DNA of 64,000 nucleotides from JANXYW01 sp964458665 (GCA_964458665.1 CAYWOO010000192.1:1-64000); one strand, 5' to 3'. Counted from the stretch's first letter, positions 7,016 to 15,534 are shown. Program-made: numbers and translations. Notes: generated by a model from the sequence alone, not told the origin.

Positions 7016-8899
7016 ATGGAACTGATTCGATTCCAAGACGTGGCCATGGACTACGGACACCGCGAGGTGCTCCTCGACGTCAGCTTTCGCATCAATGCGG
7101 GTGAGAAGGTCGGCCTCATCGGTCCGAACGGCGCGGGCAAGACATCGATCGCGCGGCTCATCGCCGGTGACGAGCCGATCGCGGGCGGCGCGATCACGAG
7201 AGCTGCCGGACTGCGCGTCGGCTTCGTCCGCCAGCAGGTCGATCACGACGAGCGCGCGACGGTGATCGAGAGCGTGCTCGCGGAACAGAGGCGTGCACTC
7301 GCCGCGCTGCGCGTGCACGAAGATCTCCTCGCGAACGCCACGGCCGACGATATGCAGAGCGCGTTGGACGCGTACGAAGCCGCGTGCGAGGCGTTCGAAC
7401 GCACTGGCAGCGACGCGCTACACGCCCGCGCGGTCGCTATGCTCGATGCGCTCGGGCTGGCCGGACGCGGCGATCAGCGAGTAGGAGCGCTGTCCGGCGG
7501 CGAGAAGAACGTGCTTTCGCTGACCCAGGCGCTACTGGCGGAGCCGGACCTTCTGGTGCTCGACGAGCCAGGCAACCATCTGGACTTCGCGGGCATCGCA
7601 TGGCTCGAGGGCTTCCTCAAGCGCTTCCGCGGCGCTGTGCTGCTGATCTCGCACAACCGCTACCTGCTCGACCGCGTCGTCACAAGCATTGTCCATCTGG
7701 CGGACGGTCGCGCTGATTCGTACGCCGGCAACTACTCCGCATATCGTGCGACATCGCTGCGAGCCAAGCTGGCGCAGCGCGCCGACTACGTCGCCGACCA
7801 GAAGCGCCTGGTGCAGCTCGAAGAGCTGGTGAAGCGGTTCGAAGAGATTGCGCGCCGCACCGCCGACCCGTCCTGGGGCAAGCGGCTACGCGCCCGCAAG
7901 TCGCAACTGAACCGCGCGCGTGAGGACGCAACGGAGAAGCCGGCTGCCGAGGCATCGAAGATCCGCATGAACTTCAGCGCCGAGGCAAGCCGCGCCGACA
8001 TCGCGCTCCAGGTGCGCGGCTACAGCAAAGCATTCGGCGAACGCCAACTGTTCGACGGGGCCGAACTGGAGATCTCCTGTGGCGAGCGTGTGGCGCTGCT
8101 GGGGCCGAATGGCTGCGGCAAGACGACGTTGCTGCGCGAGATCATCGCGGACGGCGCGTGGGACCACGAAGTGCTGCGTATCGGTCCCAGCCTGCGCGTC
8201 GGGTACTGCGCGCAGGAGCAAGAAGTGCTCGACAACGAACGCACCGTCCTTGGTCAGATGGTCGCCGACGGTGTGAACAGCCGCGACCGTGCGTTCACCT
8301 TGCTGCGGCAATTCCTCTTCGTCCGGGACGATCTGGACAAACGCGTGGGCGATCTCTCCGGCGGCGAGAGGAACCGGCTGCAACTGGCGCGCCTCATCGC
8401 CCAGCAGCCGGACTTCCTCATCCTCGACGAGCCGACGAATCATCTGGACATTCCGGCATGCGAGGCGATCGAGGAGGCGTTGACGGAGTTCAAGGGCACG
8501 ATCCTCGCCGTGTCGCACGACCGCTACTTCCTGGACAAGATCGCCGGCCGGGTCGTCGAGGTGCGCGACGGGAAGTTCGAGTCGTACTCCGGCAACTTCT
8601 CCGAATACTGGGCCGAGCATCACGAACAGCCCGCCGTCAGCACAGGCCGCATCGCCACGCGCCGTCTCGAGCGCGAGCGCGCACCGCAACCCTCGAAACG
8701 CGCGACATCCGCGCGAGCCAGCGCGCTGCAGGCACGCATCGAAGAAGCGGAGCGCGAGCGCGGCGCGCTGGAGAAGCGCGTGTCGGATGCCTTCACGCGC
8801 GGCGATCATCGCGAAGGCACGCGCGCGGCGACGCTGTTGGAGCAGCACCGCGCGCGGCTCGACGAGCTGTACACGCGCTGGCTCGCGGAAGAATCCTAG
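7016..8899 (+). CDS. ABC-F family ATP-binding protein
   Basis: 627 residues with two ABC modules in one chain and no membrane domain, the ABC-F layout (EttA/Uup/YfmR/resistance proteins acting on ribosomes). Module 1 has Walker A GPNGAGKT (about 36-43), LSGGEKNVLSLTQ and DEPGNHLD; module 2 has GPNGCGKT, LSGGERNRLQLAR and DEPTNHLD. A linker between them (about 250-320) and a C-terminal helical hairpin (RIEEAERERGALEKRV) are as expected. The Gly in place of Thr in the first DEPTNHLD motif is unusual. The upstream open frame from 6947 overlaps the ftsH terminator and is rejected as start. The subfamily cannot be fixed. Confidence 0.92.
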   Translation: MELIRFQDVAMDYGHREVLLDVSFRINAGEKVGLIGPNGAGKTSIARLIAGDEPIAGGAITRAAGLRVGFVRQQVDHDERATVIESVLAEQRRALAALRVHEDLLANATADDMQSALDAYEAACEAFERTGSDALHARAVAMLDALGLAGRGDQRVGALSGGEKNVLSLTQALLAEPDLLVLDEPGNHLDFAGIAWLEGFLKRFRGAVLLISHNRYLLDRVVTSIVHLADGRADSYAGNYSAYRATSLRAKLAQRADYVADQKRLVQLEELVKRFEEIARRTADPSWGKRLRARKSQLNRAREDATEKPAAEASKIRMNFSAEASRADIALQVRGYSKAFGERQLFDGAELEISCGERVALLGPNGCGKTTLLREIIADGAWDHEVLRIGPSLRVGYCAQEQEVLDNERTVLGQMVADGVNSRDRAFTLLRQFLFVRDDLDKRVGDLSGGERNRLQLARLIAQQPDFLILDEPTNHLDIPACEAIEEALTEFKGTILAVSHDRYFLDKIAGRVVEVRDGKFESYSGNFSEYWAEHHEQPAVSTGRIATRRLERERAPQPSKRATSARASALQARIEEAERERGALEKRVSDAFTRGDHREGTRAATLLEQHRARLDELYTRWLAEES

Positions 8900-9459
8900 T
8901 TGAGGTTGTTGATCGCGACGAACGCAGCCGGCGTCATCCGTTGCAGCACCATGTACGAGCCCGTCGGTGGCTTGATCTCCAGAGTAAAGACCTGATTTGT
9001 TCCGACGGTCACGCCCGCCGCGGCAATATCGATGCTGATGCGGATGAGTTCGCCCGGTTCCAGCAGCGTGTTCGCGTTTCCGGTTATCGGCGTTGCGGTG
9101 TACGCCAGGTTGTTGATCACCGTCGCGCTGTCGATGTACGTGATCACCGTGCGGTTCGTCGCGGCGGTCGGGTCCAGATTGACAGAGTCGCCGCCCGCGG
9201 CAAGCGTCATATCGAAATCGAGCGTCGTGACGCTGGTGCCGTTCGACGCCGCGATGACGCTGCTCGAAAGTTCCATTGTGCCGCGCGTCTTGGCGAGGCC
9301 CGCGTACACGGCCTCCTTGCCCCGCTCAGAGCTGAACAAGCCCGTGCTGAGGACAACAAACGCAAATACGGCGGCGACGACCACGAACGCGATGAGGATG
9401 ATCGCGGTCTCGAGGCCCGTGATGCCGCGTTCGTCACCCAGAGCGCGAAGCCGCCTCAT
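8896..9459 (-). CDS. Archaellin-type (archaeal flagellin) filament protein
   Basis: 187 residues. A short basic leader ending DERG (residues 9-12) is followed by ITGLETAIILIAFVVVAAVF, nearly the same as the mature N-terminus of euryarchaeal archaellins (TGLEAAIVLIAFVVVAAVF type). It is a class III signal peptide: prepilin-peptidase-like cleavage after Gly12 would leave a Glu at position +5. The remaining 145 residues are Thr/Ser/Gly-rich beta-sandwich-like sequence ending MTPAAFVAINNLN. Archaella are known in some Chloroflexota. No ArlB/F/G/H/I/J gene or peptidase is in the window, so this is an orphan or one of several archaellins. Its stop overlaps the ABC-F stop convergently. The ATG at 9459 was chosen because it gives a normal leader length. 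Confidence 0.87.
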   Translation of the reverse strand: MRRLRALGDERGITGLETAIILIAFVVVAAVFAFVVLSTGLFSSERGKEAVYAGLAKTRGTMELSSSVIAASNGTSVTTLDFDMTLAAGGDSVNLDPTAATNRTVITYIDSATVINNLAYTATPITGNANTLLEPGELIRISIDIAAAGVTVGTNQVFTLEIKPPTGSYMVLQRMTPAAFVAINNLN

Positions 9460-9648
9460 GGCCGTTCGGAGCTTGCACACTGCGCCCACCTCCAACCTCG
9501 GTCGGGTCCAAATCGCCGGCAGACCGGAACATGCCCCCAACCGGAGGCGTCCACCCCTAGGTGGATTCCCTAAGAATGTTCGGCCGCATTGTCGGCGCCT
9601 TTAGGCCTGGATGAACCGATAGATTCAGAATGCGATACGACGACACGT

Positions 9649-9678
9649 TTGACACACTCGAAGGACGCTCGATAGACT
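9649..9678 (+). promoter_or_regulatory. Promoter of the rplU-rpmA-rpmE operon
   Basis: A perfect -35 box TTGACA (9649-9654) is followed after 18 bases by TAGACT (9673-9678). Transcription would start near 9685, giving a leader of about 45 bases before rplU. It faces away from the divergent archaellin gene. Confidence 0.65.
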
Positions 9679-9728
9679 GGTGAGCGATGCCTGCCGCACG
9701 GCGGGTATTCTGTTGTTTGGAGGATGCC

Positions 9729-10298
9729 GTGTTCGCGGTCGTACGCACCGGTGGCAAGCAGTATCGCGTCCAGGAAGGCCGTCCCGTCACCATCGAGCGT
9801 TTGCCGGGCGAGGCCGGGCAGAGCATCGAGTTGAATGAGGTGCTGCTCCTGGCGGACGGCGAGGACATCACCGTCGGCGCGCCAACGGTAGAAGGCGCGC
9901 GCGTACTCGGCACGATTCGCGAGCAAGGCCGCGCGAAGAAGATTCTGGTCTTCCGCTACAAGAACAAGACGCGCGCCCGCAAGAAGAACGGCCACCGTCA
10001 GCAGTTCACCACCCTGATGGTCGACGATGTGCTTGGCCCCGGCCAGCAGCCGAAGCCGAAGGCGGAGGTTGCGGCTCCCGCTGAAGAAGCGGTCGAGGCA
10101 GCGCCAACGCGCCGCCGCGGACGCAGGATCTCCGAGCCCGCGCCGGCGGCGGAACTGGCGACAAGCGACGCGGTAGACGTGACCGAAGCATCCGACGTGA
10201 CCGAAGCGCCGGATGTGACCGAGCCGAACGACGTGACCGAAACGACCGACTCCGCGCCGGCGGCAAAGCCGAAGCGGACGCGCAGGAAGGCGGAGTAG
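9729..10298 (+). CDS. rplU: 50S ribosomal protein bL21 with long C-terminal extension
   Basis: 189 residues from a GTG start with GGAGG 5 bases upstream (9719-9723). Residues 1-102 are ordinary bL21 (FAVVRTGGKQYRV, then VGAPTVEGARV, FRYKNKTRARKKNGHRQ). The last ~87 residues are an extra Pro/Ala/Glu-rich tail with four DVTE repeats and a basic end (KPKRTRRKAE). bL21 is normally about 103 residues, so the tail is notable; it is probably disordered and lies outside the ribosome core. First gene of rplU-rpmA-rpmE. An ATG at 9687 in the same frame is upstream of the ribosome-binding site and is rejected. Confidence 0.95.
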   Translation: MFAVVRTGGKQYRVQEGRPVTIERLPGEAGQSIELNEVLLLADGEDITVGAPTVEGARVLGTIREQGRAKKILVFRYKNKTRARKKNGHRQQFTTLMVDDVLGPGQQPKPKAEVAAPAEEAVEAAPTRRRGRRISEPAPAAELATSDAVDVTEASDVTEAPDVTEPNDVTETTDSAPAAKPKRTRRKAE

Positions 10299-10304
10299 GA
10301 CCCT

Positions 10305-10586
10305 ATGGCACACAAGAAAGGCGTCGGCAGCTCGCGCAATGGCCGCGACAGCAATTCGCAGCGGCTCGGCGTGAAGCGCTCGGATGGCCAGGCAGTGCTC
10401 GCCGGTACGATCATCATGCGGCAGCGGGGTACGCGCTTCCACGCCGGACGTAATGTCGGCGTCGGCCGCGACCACACGCTGTTCGCGCTCAGCGATGGCG
10501 CTGTGAAGTTCGAGTGGTACGCCAAGGGCCGGCGCAAGAAAGTCAGCGTCTACGCCATCGAGCCGGAGGTGGCAGCCGCGAGCTAG
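10305..10586 (+). CDS. rpmA: 50S ribosomal protein bL27
   Basis: 93 residues beginning MAHKKGVGSSRNGRDSNSQR, the strongly conserved bL27 N-terminus that reaches the peptidyl-transferase centre. It lacks the cleavable N-terminal extension known from Firmicutes. The middle QRGTRFHAGRNVGVGRDHTLFAL is equally typical. It follows rplU by 6 bases. Confidence 0.97.
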   Translation: MAHKKGVGSSRNGRDSNSQRLGVKRSDGQAVLAGTIIMRQRGTRFHAGRNVGVGRDHTLFALSDGAVKFEWYAKGRRKKVSVYAIEPEVAAAS

Positions 10587-10633
10587 TTGAGCGGGTCCGT
10601 CCATCGTCAGAACAGAGCCACCGAGAGAGTCAG

Positions 10634-10858
10634 ATGAAGCCCAAGATTCACCCCAACTACACCGAAGCCATCGTCCACTGCGCCTGCGGTAACCGCTGGG
10701 ATACCCGCGCCACGAAGCCCGACCTGCACGTCGATATCTGTAGCGCTTGCCACCCGTTCTTCACCGGACAGCAACGGATCGTTGACACCGCCGGCCGCGT
10801 CGAGCGCTTCACGAAGCGCCTCGAAAAGTCCGCCGCTGTGAAGGCGAAGACGAAGTAA
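10634..10858 (+). CDS. rpmE: 50S ribosomal protein bL31, zinc-binding type
   Basis: 74 residues beginning MKPKIHPNYTEAIVHCACGN. The Cys residues of CAC and CSAC (zinc-ligand pattern) mark the C+ form of bL31, which binds zinc; SACHPFFTGQQRIVDTAGRV is the usual C-terminal signature. A GAGAGAG sequence 5-10 bases upstream serves as ribosome-binding site. The open frame from 10514 overlaps rpmA and is rejected. Last gene of the L21-L27-L31 unit. Confidence 0.95.
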   Translation: MKPKIHPNYTEAIVHCACGNRWDTRATKPDLHVDICSACHPFFTGQQRIVDTAGRVERFTKRLEKSAAVKAKTK

Positions 10859-10882
10859 GCAGCTCGTAGTTGTCGTTCAGCA

Positions 10883-10908
10883 CGCGTCCGCCTCCAGCGG
10901 GCGCGTTT
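10883..10908 (+). terminator. Hairpin terminator after rpmE
   Basis: CGCGTCCGC (10883-10891) pairs with GCGGGCGCG (10897-10905; one G-T pair) over a 5-base loop and is followed by TTTGG. The T-run is short, so strength is uncertain. Confidence 0.5.
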
Positions 10909-10936
10909 GGCATGGTCCTCCTTCACCCACCGAAAA

Positions 10937-10960
10937 TGGAGCGCGGGCGTCCCGCCCGTC
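10937..10960. repeat. Dispersed palindrome GGAGCGCGGGCGTCCCGCCC type
   Basis: Same family as 14987-15010 and, inverted, 63293-63317. A short hairpin GGGCG/CGCCC is present. It lies between the rpmE terminator and the amidohydrolase promoter. Confidence 0.65.
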
Positions 10961-10985
10961 CCTCCGCGTCCTCCAACACCGCACC

Positions 10986-10991
10986 TATACT
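10986..10991 (+). promoter_or_regulatory. -10 box TATACT of the amidohydrolase gene, leaderless arrangement
   Basis: TATACT ends 6 bases before the ATG at 10998, so the transcript should begin at the start codon. No Shine-Dalgarno sequence precedes the gene. Confidence 0.5.
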
Positions 10992-10997
10992 GCGCCC

Positions 10998-12581
10998 ATG
11001 ACCGACCTCATCCTTCGCAACGCGCAGATCTGGACCGGCGACGCCACCGCGCCGTATGCCGATACCGCGATCGTCCGTGACGGGCGTTTCGTCTTCGTCG
11101 GACGCTCGCAGGATGCGGCGGCTCCGTCCGACGTGGACGTGTTCGACGCGGGCGGACGACTCGTTCTGCCCGGCTTCACCGATAGCCACGCGCACCTGCT
11201 CGGCACTGGCCTCGCGATGCAGTCGGTCGATCTGAAAGGCGTGCCGAGCGTGGCCGAGGCGCTACAGCGGGTCGCCGAGCGCGTCGCTGTATCGCCGGAA
11301 GGCGCCTGGGTGCGCGGCGCGGGTTGGGACCAGCACGACTGGCCGGGCGCGCGCTTCCCGCATCGGCGCGAACTCGACACCATCGCGCCGGAGCATCCGG
11401 TCGTGCTTACGCACACCTCCGGCCACTGCGTCTGGGTGAACAGCGCGGCGCTCCGCGCCGCCGCCATTACCGCAGCGACCATCGCGCCGACGGGCGGAGC
11501 GATTGACATTGGCGACGACGGCGCGCCCACGGGCATCCTGCGCGACAACGCGTCGCGCCTCATCAGCGATGTCGCGCCGAAGCTGGCACGGAACGAGCGC
11601 ATCACCACGATGGAGCAGGCGATCGCACACGCGCACAGCCTCGGTGTAACCGGCGCGCACGCGATGGATGTCGGGCGCGGCGAACTGCAGGCATTGCACG
11701 CGCTCAACGACTCCGGACGGCTGCGATTGCGCGTACGGCCCTTCATGTCGGCTGGCGCGCTGGACGAGTGGTTCGACCGCAACCTGGCTACGGGCGACGG
11801 CGGCGATATGCTGCGCATCGGCGGCGTGAAGTTCTTCGCCGACGGCGCGCTCGGCTCCATGACGTCATGGATGCTCGAACCGTGCGAGGGCAGCGATGAC
11901 ACCGGCCTGGCACTCCAGCCGGCCGGCGAACTGGAGCGCGACGTGCGCCGCTGTCTCGAACACGGCCTGGCGACCGCCATCCACGCAATCGGCGACCGCG
12001 CGAACCGCGAAGTGCTCGACATCATCGCCCGGACGCAGAACGTCGCCCCGGATCTGCCGCGACGCATCGAGCACGCGCAACTGCTGGCGGCGCCCGACAT
12101 CGCACGCTTCGCCTACTACGGCGTGACGGCATCGGTGCAGCCGATCCACGCGACGCAGGATATGGCGAAGGTCGATCGGGCATGGGGCGCCCGCGGCGTC
12201 GGCGCCTACGCGTTCGCGTCGCTGCGCAGCCTGGGCGTCAATCTCGCATTCGGGTCCGATACGCCCGTCGAGACGATGGATCCGCTCGCCGGCGTACAGG
12301 CCGCCGTCACGCGCCGCAACGCCGCGGGCGAGCCGCCCGGCGGCTGGTATCCGCAACAGCGACTGACTGCCATGGAAGCCATCGCGGCGTACACAACGGG
12401 TGCAGCCGAGGCCGTGCGCGAGAGCGCGACCCTCGGCCGGATCGCGCCCGGCTACCACGCGGACTTCGTCCTGCTTTCCGAAAACATCCTCACGGCCGCC
12501 GATCCGATGCGCATCGCGGATGCGCGCGTCGAAGCAACGGTGGTCGGCGGCGAAATCGTCTATCGGCGATCTGCCGTGTGA
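10998..12581 (+). CDS. YtcJ-like metal-dependent amidohydrolase (amidohydrolase family 3)
   Basis: 527 residues. It starts with the small beta domain (LILRNAQIWTGDATAPYADT), followed by the metal-binding GFTDSHAHLLGTG (HxH), KFFADGALGSMTSWM, IHAIGDRANREVLD, RIEHAQLL and LAFGSDTPVETMDPL. This order matches YtcJ-type enzymes, which hydrolyse exocyclic amide bonds; the physiological substrate is unknown. The C-terminus returns to the beta domain (ARVEATVVGGEIVYRR). It is transcribed alone, apparently from a leaderless promoter. Confidence 0.9.
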   Translation: MTDLILRNAQIWTGDATAPYADTAIVRDGRFVFVGRSQDAAAPSDVDVFDAGGRLVLPGFTDSHAHLLGTGLAMQSVDLKGVPSVAEALQRVAERVAVSPEGAWVRGAGWDQHDWPGARFPHRRELDTIAPEHPVVLTHTSGHCVWVNSAALRAAAITAATIAPTGGAIDIGDDGAPTGILRDNASRLISDVAPKLARNERITTMEQAIAHAHSLGVTGAHAMDVGRGELQALHALNDSGRLRLRVRPFMSAGALDEWFDRNLATGDGGDMLRIGGVKFFADGALGSMTSWMLEPCEGSDDTGLALQPAGELERDVRRCLEHGLATAIHAIGDRANREVLDIIARTQNVAPDLPRRIEHAQLLAAPDIARFAYYGVTASVQPIHATQDMAKVDRAWGARGVGAYAFASLRSLGVNLAFGSDTPVETMDPLAGVQAAVTRRNAAGEPPGGWYPQQRLTAMEAIAAYTTGAAEAVRESATLGRIAPGYHADFVLLSENILTAADPMRIADARVEATVVGGEIVYRRSAV

Positions 12582-12639
12582 CTACGGGCCATCCGGCCCC
12601 TGCGACACCGCCACGTCTTTCGAGTAACCTGACACTGGC

Positions 12640-13893
12640 ATGAGCAAGACATGGATCGTCGCCGCGCTCACCATTGCACTCGCCTTGACGGCGTGTGACA
12701 GCCGTATCAAGAGTTCATCGGTCAACACGCCCGCAGCCGGTTCGAGTGCTACCGCCGCCGCGCCACCCGCTCCGACGCCCGTTCCGGTTTCCGTGCCGCC
12801 CAAGCCCGCATCGTTCTCCGACTACGCGCCCGTGATCGCCGCGTACCTCACGGCGGATCCCGCGGCGGCTGGTGATACGTGCCTCGCCGACCTCATCGCG
12901 GCGTGGAAGATGCCACTCGTGATAGCCGCAGCTGGCTGCATCGCCGCGAACACGGACGAAGACCTCGAGAGCGAGGTCGTTGCCGTGCTGACGACGAAGC
13001 TCACGACGCCCAGCGCAACCACGGACACACAGTTCACGATCGTTGTGTTCGGTCCTTCGCCCAACGGCTTCAAAGTAGCCTACGAGTCCGGCCCGAACGA
13101 CGTCGTCCCGCCCGGCACGACGCAGCCGATCAAGCCGCTGCTGGCCGCCGGCGATCTGAACAAGGACGGTGGCGGCGAACTGGCATTCCTCACGGCGAGC
13201 TGCGGCGCGAGTACGTGCATCCAGACGGTGCATATCCTCAAGGGTACGGCCGCGGGCTACGTGTCGATTGCCCCGCCTGACGGGATCTCGATGCCGTTCG
13301 CCGACGCGAAGTTCGAAGACGTGGAGGACGACGGTGCGAAGGAGCTGCTGCTCCACGGCGGCGCGCAGGGCAGCGCCGGCGCCGGGCCGCAGCGCACGCG
13401 CACGGAGACGTGGGCATGGAACGGAGCCGCGTACGCGCTCCGATCGACACAGCAGGACAAGGCAACGTATCTCTATCACGCGGTGAAGGATGCCGACGCG
13501 CTGTTCACGGCCGCAAAGTACGGCGACGCCGAAGCGGCGTACGCGGCGGTCGTCGGCGATTCGTCGCTGCTGGCGTGGATGGAGGAAAAGCACGAGCGTA
13601 ACGAGCTGCAGTCGTACTCCTTGTTCCGCGCCGGCCTCGCCTTGCTGCTGGCGGGCGGCGACACCGCGAAGGCGAACGCCTACTTCGATCGCGCACGTTC
13701 CTACCAGCCGCAGACACTGCACGACCAGCTCGCTGGCTCGTTCAAGGCGGGATACGCGGCGAAGGGCAGCGTCAGCGTCGGCTGCGCGGCCGTGCGCGAC
13801 GATATCGCCGCGAATCTCGCGGAATACCAGGCGTTTTGGGACTTCGGCTACGCAAATCCGCCGTTCGACGCCGACACGATCTGCCCCTTCTGA
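12640..13893 (+). CDS. Hypothetical lipoprotein
   Basis: 417 residues with a lipoprotein signal (hydrophobic run then LTAC, Cys near residue 19), so it is predicted to be anchored outside the membrane. A Ser/Ala/Pro linker follows. The middle contains a calcium-loop-like segment AAGDLNKDGGGELAFLT, resembling one FG-GAP/VCBS repeat, and a second KFEDVEDDGAKELLL. The C-terminal third is helical with a TPR-like AALFTAAKYGDAEAAYAAV-type pattern. Six or more Cys residues could form disulfides. No family is recognised. Confidence 0.75.
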   Translation: MSKTWIVAALTIALALTACDSRIKSSSVNTPAAGSSATAAAPPAPTPVPVSVPPKPASFSDYAPVIAAYLTADPAAAGDTCLADLIAAWKMPLVIAAAGCIAANTDEDLESEVVAVLTTKLTTPSATTDTQFTIVVFGPSPNGFKVAYESGPNDVVPPGTTQPIKPLLAAGDLNKDGGGELAFLTASCGASTCIQTVHILKGTAAGYVSIAPPDGISMPFADAKFEDVEDDGAKELLLHGGAQGSAGAGPQRTRTETWAWNGAAYALRSTQQDKATYLYHAVKDADALFTAAKYGDAEAAYAAVVGDSSLLAWMEEKHERNELQSYSLFRAGLALLLAGGDTAKANAYFDRARSYQPQTLHDQLAGSFKAGYAAKGSVSVGCAAVRDDIAANLAEYQAFWDFGYANPPFDADTICPF

Positions 13894-13894
13894 C

Positions 13895-13923
13895 TTGACG
13901 CGCCCTGGCGACACAACGATGCT
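13895..13923 (+). promoter_or_regulatory. Promoter of the DUF1385 gene, leaderless arrangement
   Basis: TTGACG (13895-13900; 5 of 6) is followed after 17 bases by GATGCT (13918-13923), then 6 bases, then the ATG at 13930. The strong -35 with the short leader supports transcription starting at the start codon. Confidence 0.5.
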
Positions 13924-13929
13924 GCCCGC

Positions 13930-14844
13930 ATGAGCGTGAAGCCCGACGCCGCGTCGAATCTCTACTACGGCGGCCAGGCCGTGATGGAAGGCGTGATGAT
14001 TCGCGGCCCGCGCCACATGGCGATCGCCGTGCGCGCGCCCGATGGCACGATCGTCCGCCGCGGCGAAGCACTGAACGGCGTCTACACCGGCTGGCCGCGA
14101 CGCATCCCGATCCTCCGGGGCATGGTGGTGCTGTACGAGACGCTCGCGCTCGGCGTCCGCGCATTGACGTGGTCGTCGCAGGTCGCGCTCGGACAGGAGG
14201 AGGAGGACGTCGGCTCCACGCAGCTCGCAGTGACGCTCGGCGTCATGTTGCTGCTCGTCGCCGTGATCTTCTTCGCCGGGCCGGTGCTGCTCACGAGCTG
14301 GCTCGGCCGCGTCCTCGGCAACGACTATGGCGAGGTGATCGCCGAAGGCCTGCTGCGACTCGCGATGCTCGTCGGATACATCTGGCTGATCGGCCGCATG
14401 CGGGACATACAGCGCGTCTTCGCCTATCACGGCGCCGAGCATCGCACGATCCATGCGTACGAGCACCGGCGCGCGCTGACGGCAGCGAACATCCGCGAGT
14501 ATCCGAACGCGCATCCGCGCTGCGGCACGGCGTTTCTGCTCACCGTCATGGTGATCTCGCTCGTCGCGTTCGTGCTGCTCGGCACGCCGCCGATCTGGCT
14601 GCGTATCGTCGAGCGCATCGTGCTGATCCCGGTCATCGCCGCGCTGGCGTACGAGGTGCTGCGGCTGGCCCAGCGCTTCGAAAGGAACGCCGCGTTCTCG
14701 CTCCTCTACCGCCCCAACATCTGGCTGCAATCGTTAACGACGCGCGATCCCGACGACGCGCAGATCGAGGTCGCCGTCGCGGCGCTCGAGCACGTCATCG
14801 CGCTGGAGTCGGGGTCGGCAGTGGGTCGCGATGCTGCGGGGTGA
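13930..14844 (+). CDS. DUF1385/YqhQ family membrane protein
   Basis: 304 residues. YYGGQAVMEGVMIRGPRHMA is the DUF1385 signature, followed by VYETLALGVRAL. There are four or five membrane helices (about 95-120, 135-160, 195-220, 225-245) and the conserved polar motif YHGAEHRTIHAYE...HPRCGTAFLL between the second and third. The function is unknown; YqhQ in Bacillus is a membrane protein linked to prfA neighbourhoods in many Gram-positives and Chloroflexi. prfA is not nearby here. Confidence 0.88.
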   Translation: MSVKPDAASNLYYGGQAVMEGVMIRGPRHMAIAVRAPDGTIVRRGEALNGVYTGWPRRIPILRGMVVLYETLALGVRALTWSSQVALGQEEEDVGSTQLAVTLGVMLLLVAVIFFAGPVLLTSWLGRVLGNDYGEVIAEGLLRLAMLVGYIWLIGRMRDIQRVFAYHGAEHRTIHAYEHRRALTAANIREYPNAHPRCGTAFLLTVMVISLVAFVLLGTPPIWLRIVERIVLIPVIAALAYEVLRLAQRFERNAAFSLLYRPNIWLQSLTTRDPDDAQIEVAVAALEHVIALESGSAVGRDAAG

Positions 14845-14875
14845 GCACGATGCGAGGCGGCTGGCACAAAACGCG

Positions 14876-15131
14876 CACCTCACCCCGGCCTTCGGCCACC
14901 CCTCTCCACGACGTGGAGAGGGGATCCACGCGGAGTGTGTCGCTCTAGTCGAACGTTCATTCCACAGAGAAACTGCGATCGGCGCATGGAGCGCAGGCGC
15001 CCCGCCCGTACCACACTCCGTTTCCGGAACTGCAGTTCTCGCCGCCGCCAAATCCACGACGGCACCAGACCAAGTGTCGAAACGCTCCCTCTCCACAATG
15101 TGGAGAGGGGTGGCCAACGGCCGGGGTGAGG
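14876..15131. repeat. Cluster of three dispersed repeats between DUF1385 gene and hisI
   Basis: Bases 14876-14923 carry the family-A repeat (CCTCACCCCGGCC, then CCCCTCTCCAC/GTGGAGAGGGG hairpin). Bases 14987-15010 carry a GGAGCGC...CCCGCCC palindrome. Bases 15087-15131 carry family A again in the opposite direction. The whole 298-base gap between genes is repeat-derived; no gene is seen in it. Family A recurs at 34900, 36004, 36108, 36253, 37058 and 37151, and in diverged form at 49272-49800, 57924, 59381, 60122, 61729 and 63101. Confidence 0.85.
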
Positions 15132-15142
15132 CTCGCCGAACG

Positions 15143-15466
15143 CTACGTCGACGCCAGCTCTTGCACATCATTGAAGAAGCACGCCTTCGCGCCGGTGTGG
15201 CAGACGGCGCCGCCGAGCATCTTCACGCGGATCAGCAGCGAGCGCTCTTCACAGTCAGCCTTGACCGAGCGCACCTCGAGGAAGTCGCCGCTCGTCGCGC
15301 CCTTGTGCCAGATCTCGTTCCGGCTCCGGCTCCAGAACACGACCTGGCCCTTCTCCTTCGTCATCTGTAGCGTCTCCGGGCTGATGTAGCCCAGCATCAG
15401 CACGACGTTCGTCTCGTCGTCCTGGATCACGGCGGGGATCAGACCCTGTTGGTTGTAACTCAGCAC
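15143..15466 (-). CDS. hisI: Phosphoribosyl-AMP cyclohydrolase
   Basis: 107 residues. VIQDDETNVVLMLGYISPE, TKEKGQVVFWSRSRNEIWHKG, then KADCEERSLLIRV and GGAVCHTGAKACF contain the three zinc-binding Cys and the conserved His of HisI. It opens the purine ring of PR-AMP, histidine step 3. It is the monofunctional form; the PR-ATP pyrophosphatase (HisE) domain is absent and must be encoded elsewhere. It lies 68 bases downstream of hisF. Confidence 0.95.
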   Translation of the reverse strand: MLSYNQQGLIPAVIQDDETNVVLMLGYISPETLQMTKEKGQVVFWSRSRNEIWHKGATSGDFLEVRSVKADCEERSLLIRVKMLGGAVCHTGAKACFFNDVQELAST

Positions 15467-15534
15467 GAATGCCTCCTCTGCCCACGCCGTATTGGCGCGT
15501 GGCGTTCGAATCGCGGTGTCCTCGTGGGAACGTG

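Noticed and set aside
8896..9540. Type IV pilin instead of archaellin
   Set aside because: The signal peptide class is shared, but the mature start TGLETAIILIAFVVVAAVF is the archaellin form; pilins have FTLIELLVVIAIIGILA-type sequence.
12715..14730. 671-codon minus-strand ORF opposite the lipoprotein and DUF1385 genes
   Set aside because: It is a high-GC antisense shadow with Arg/His/Val-rich sequence, no motifs, and spans two good plus-strand genes.
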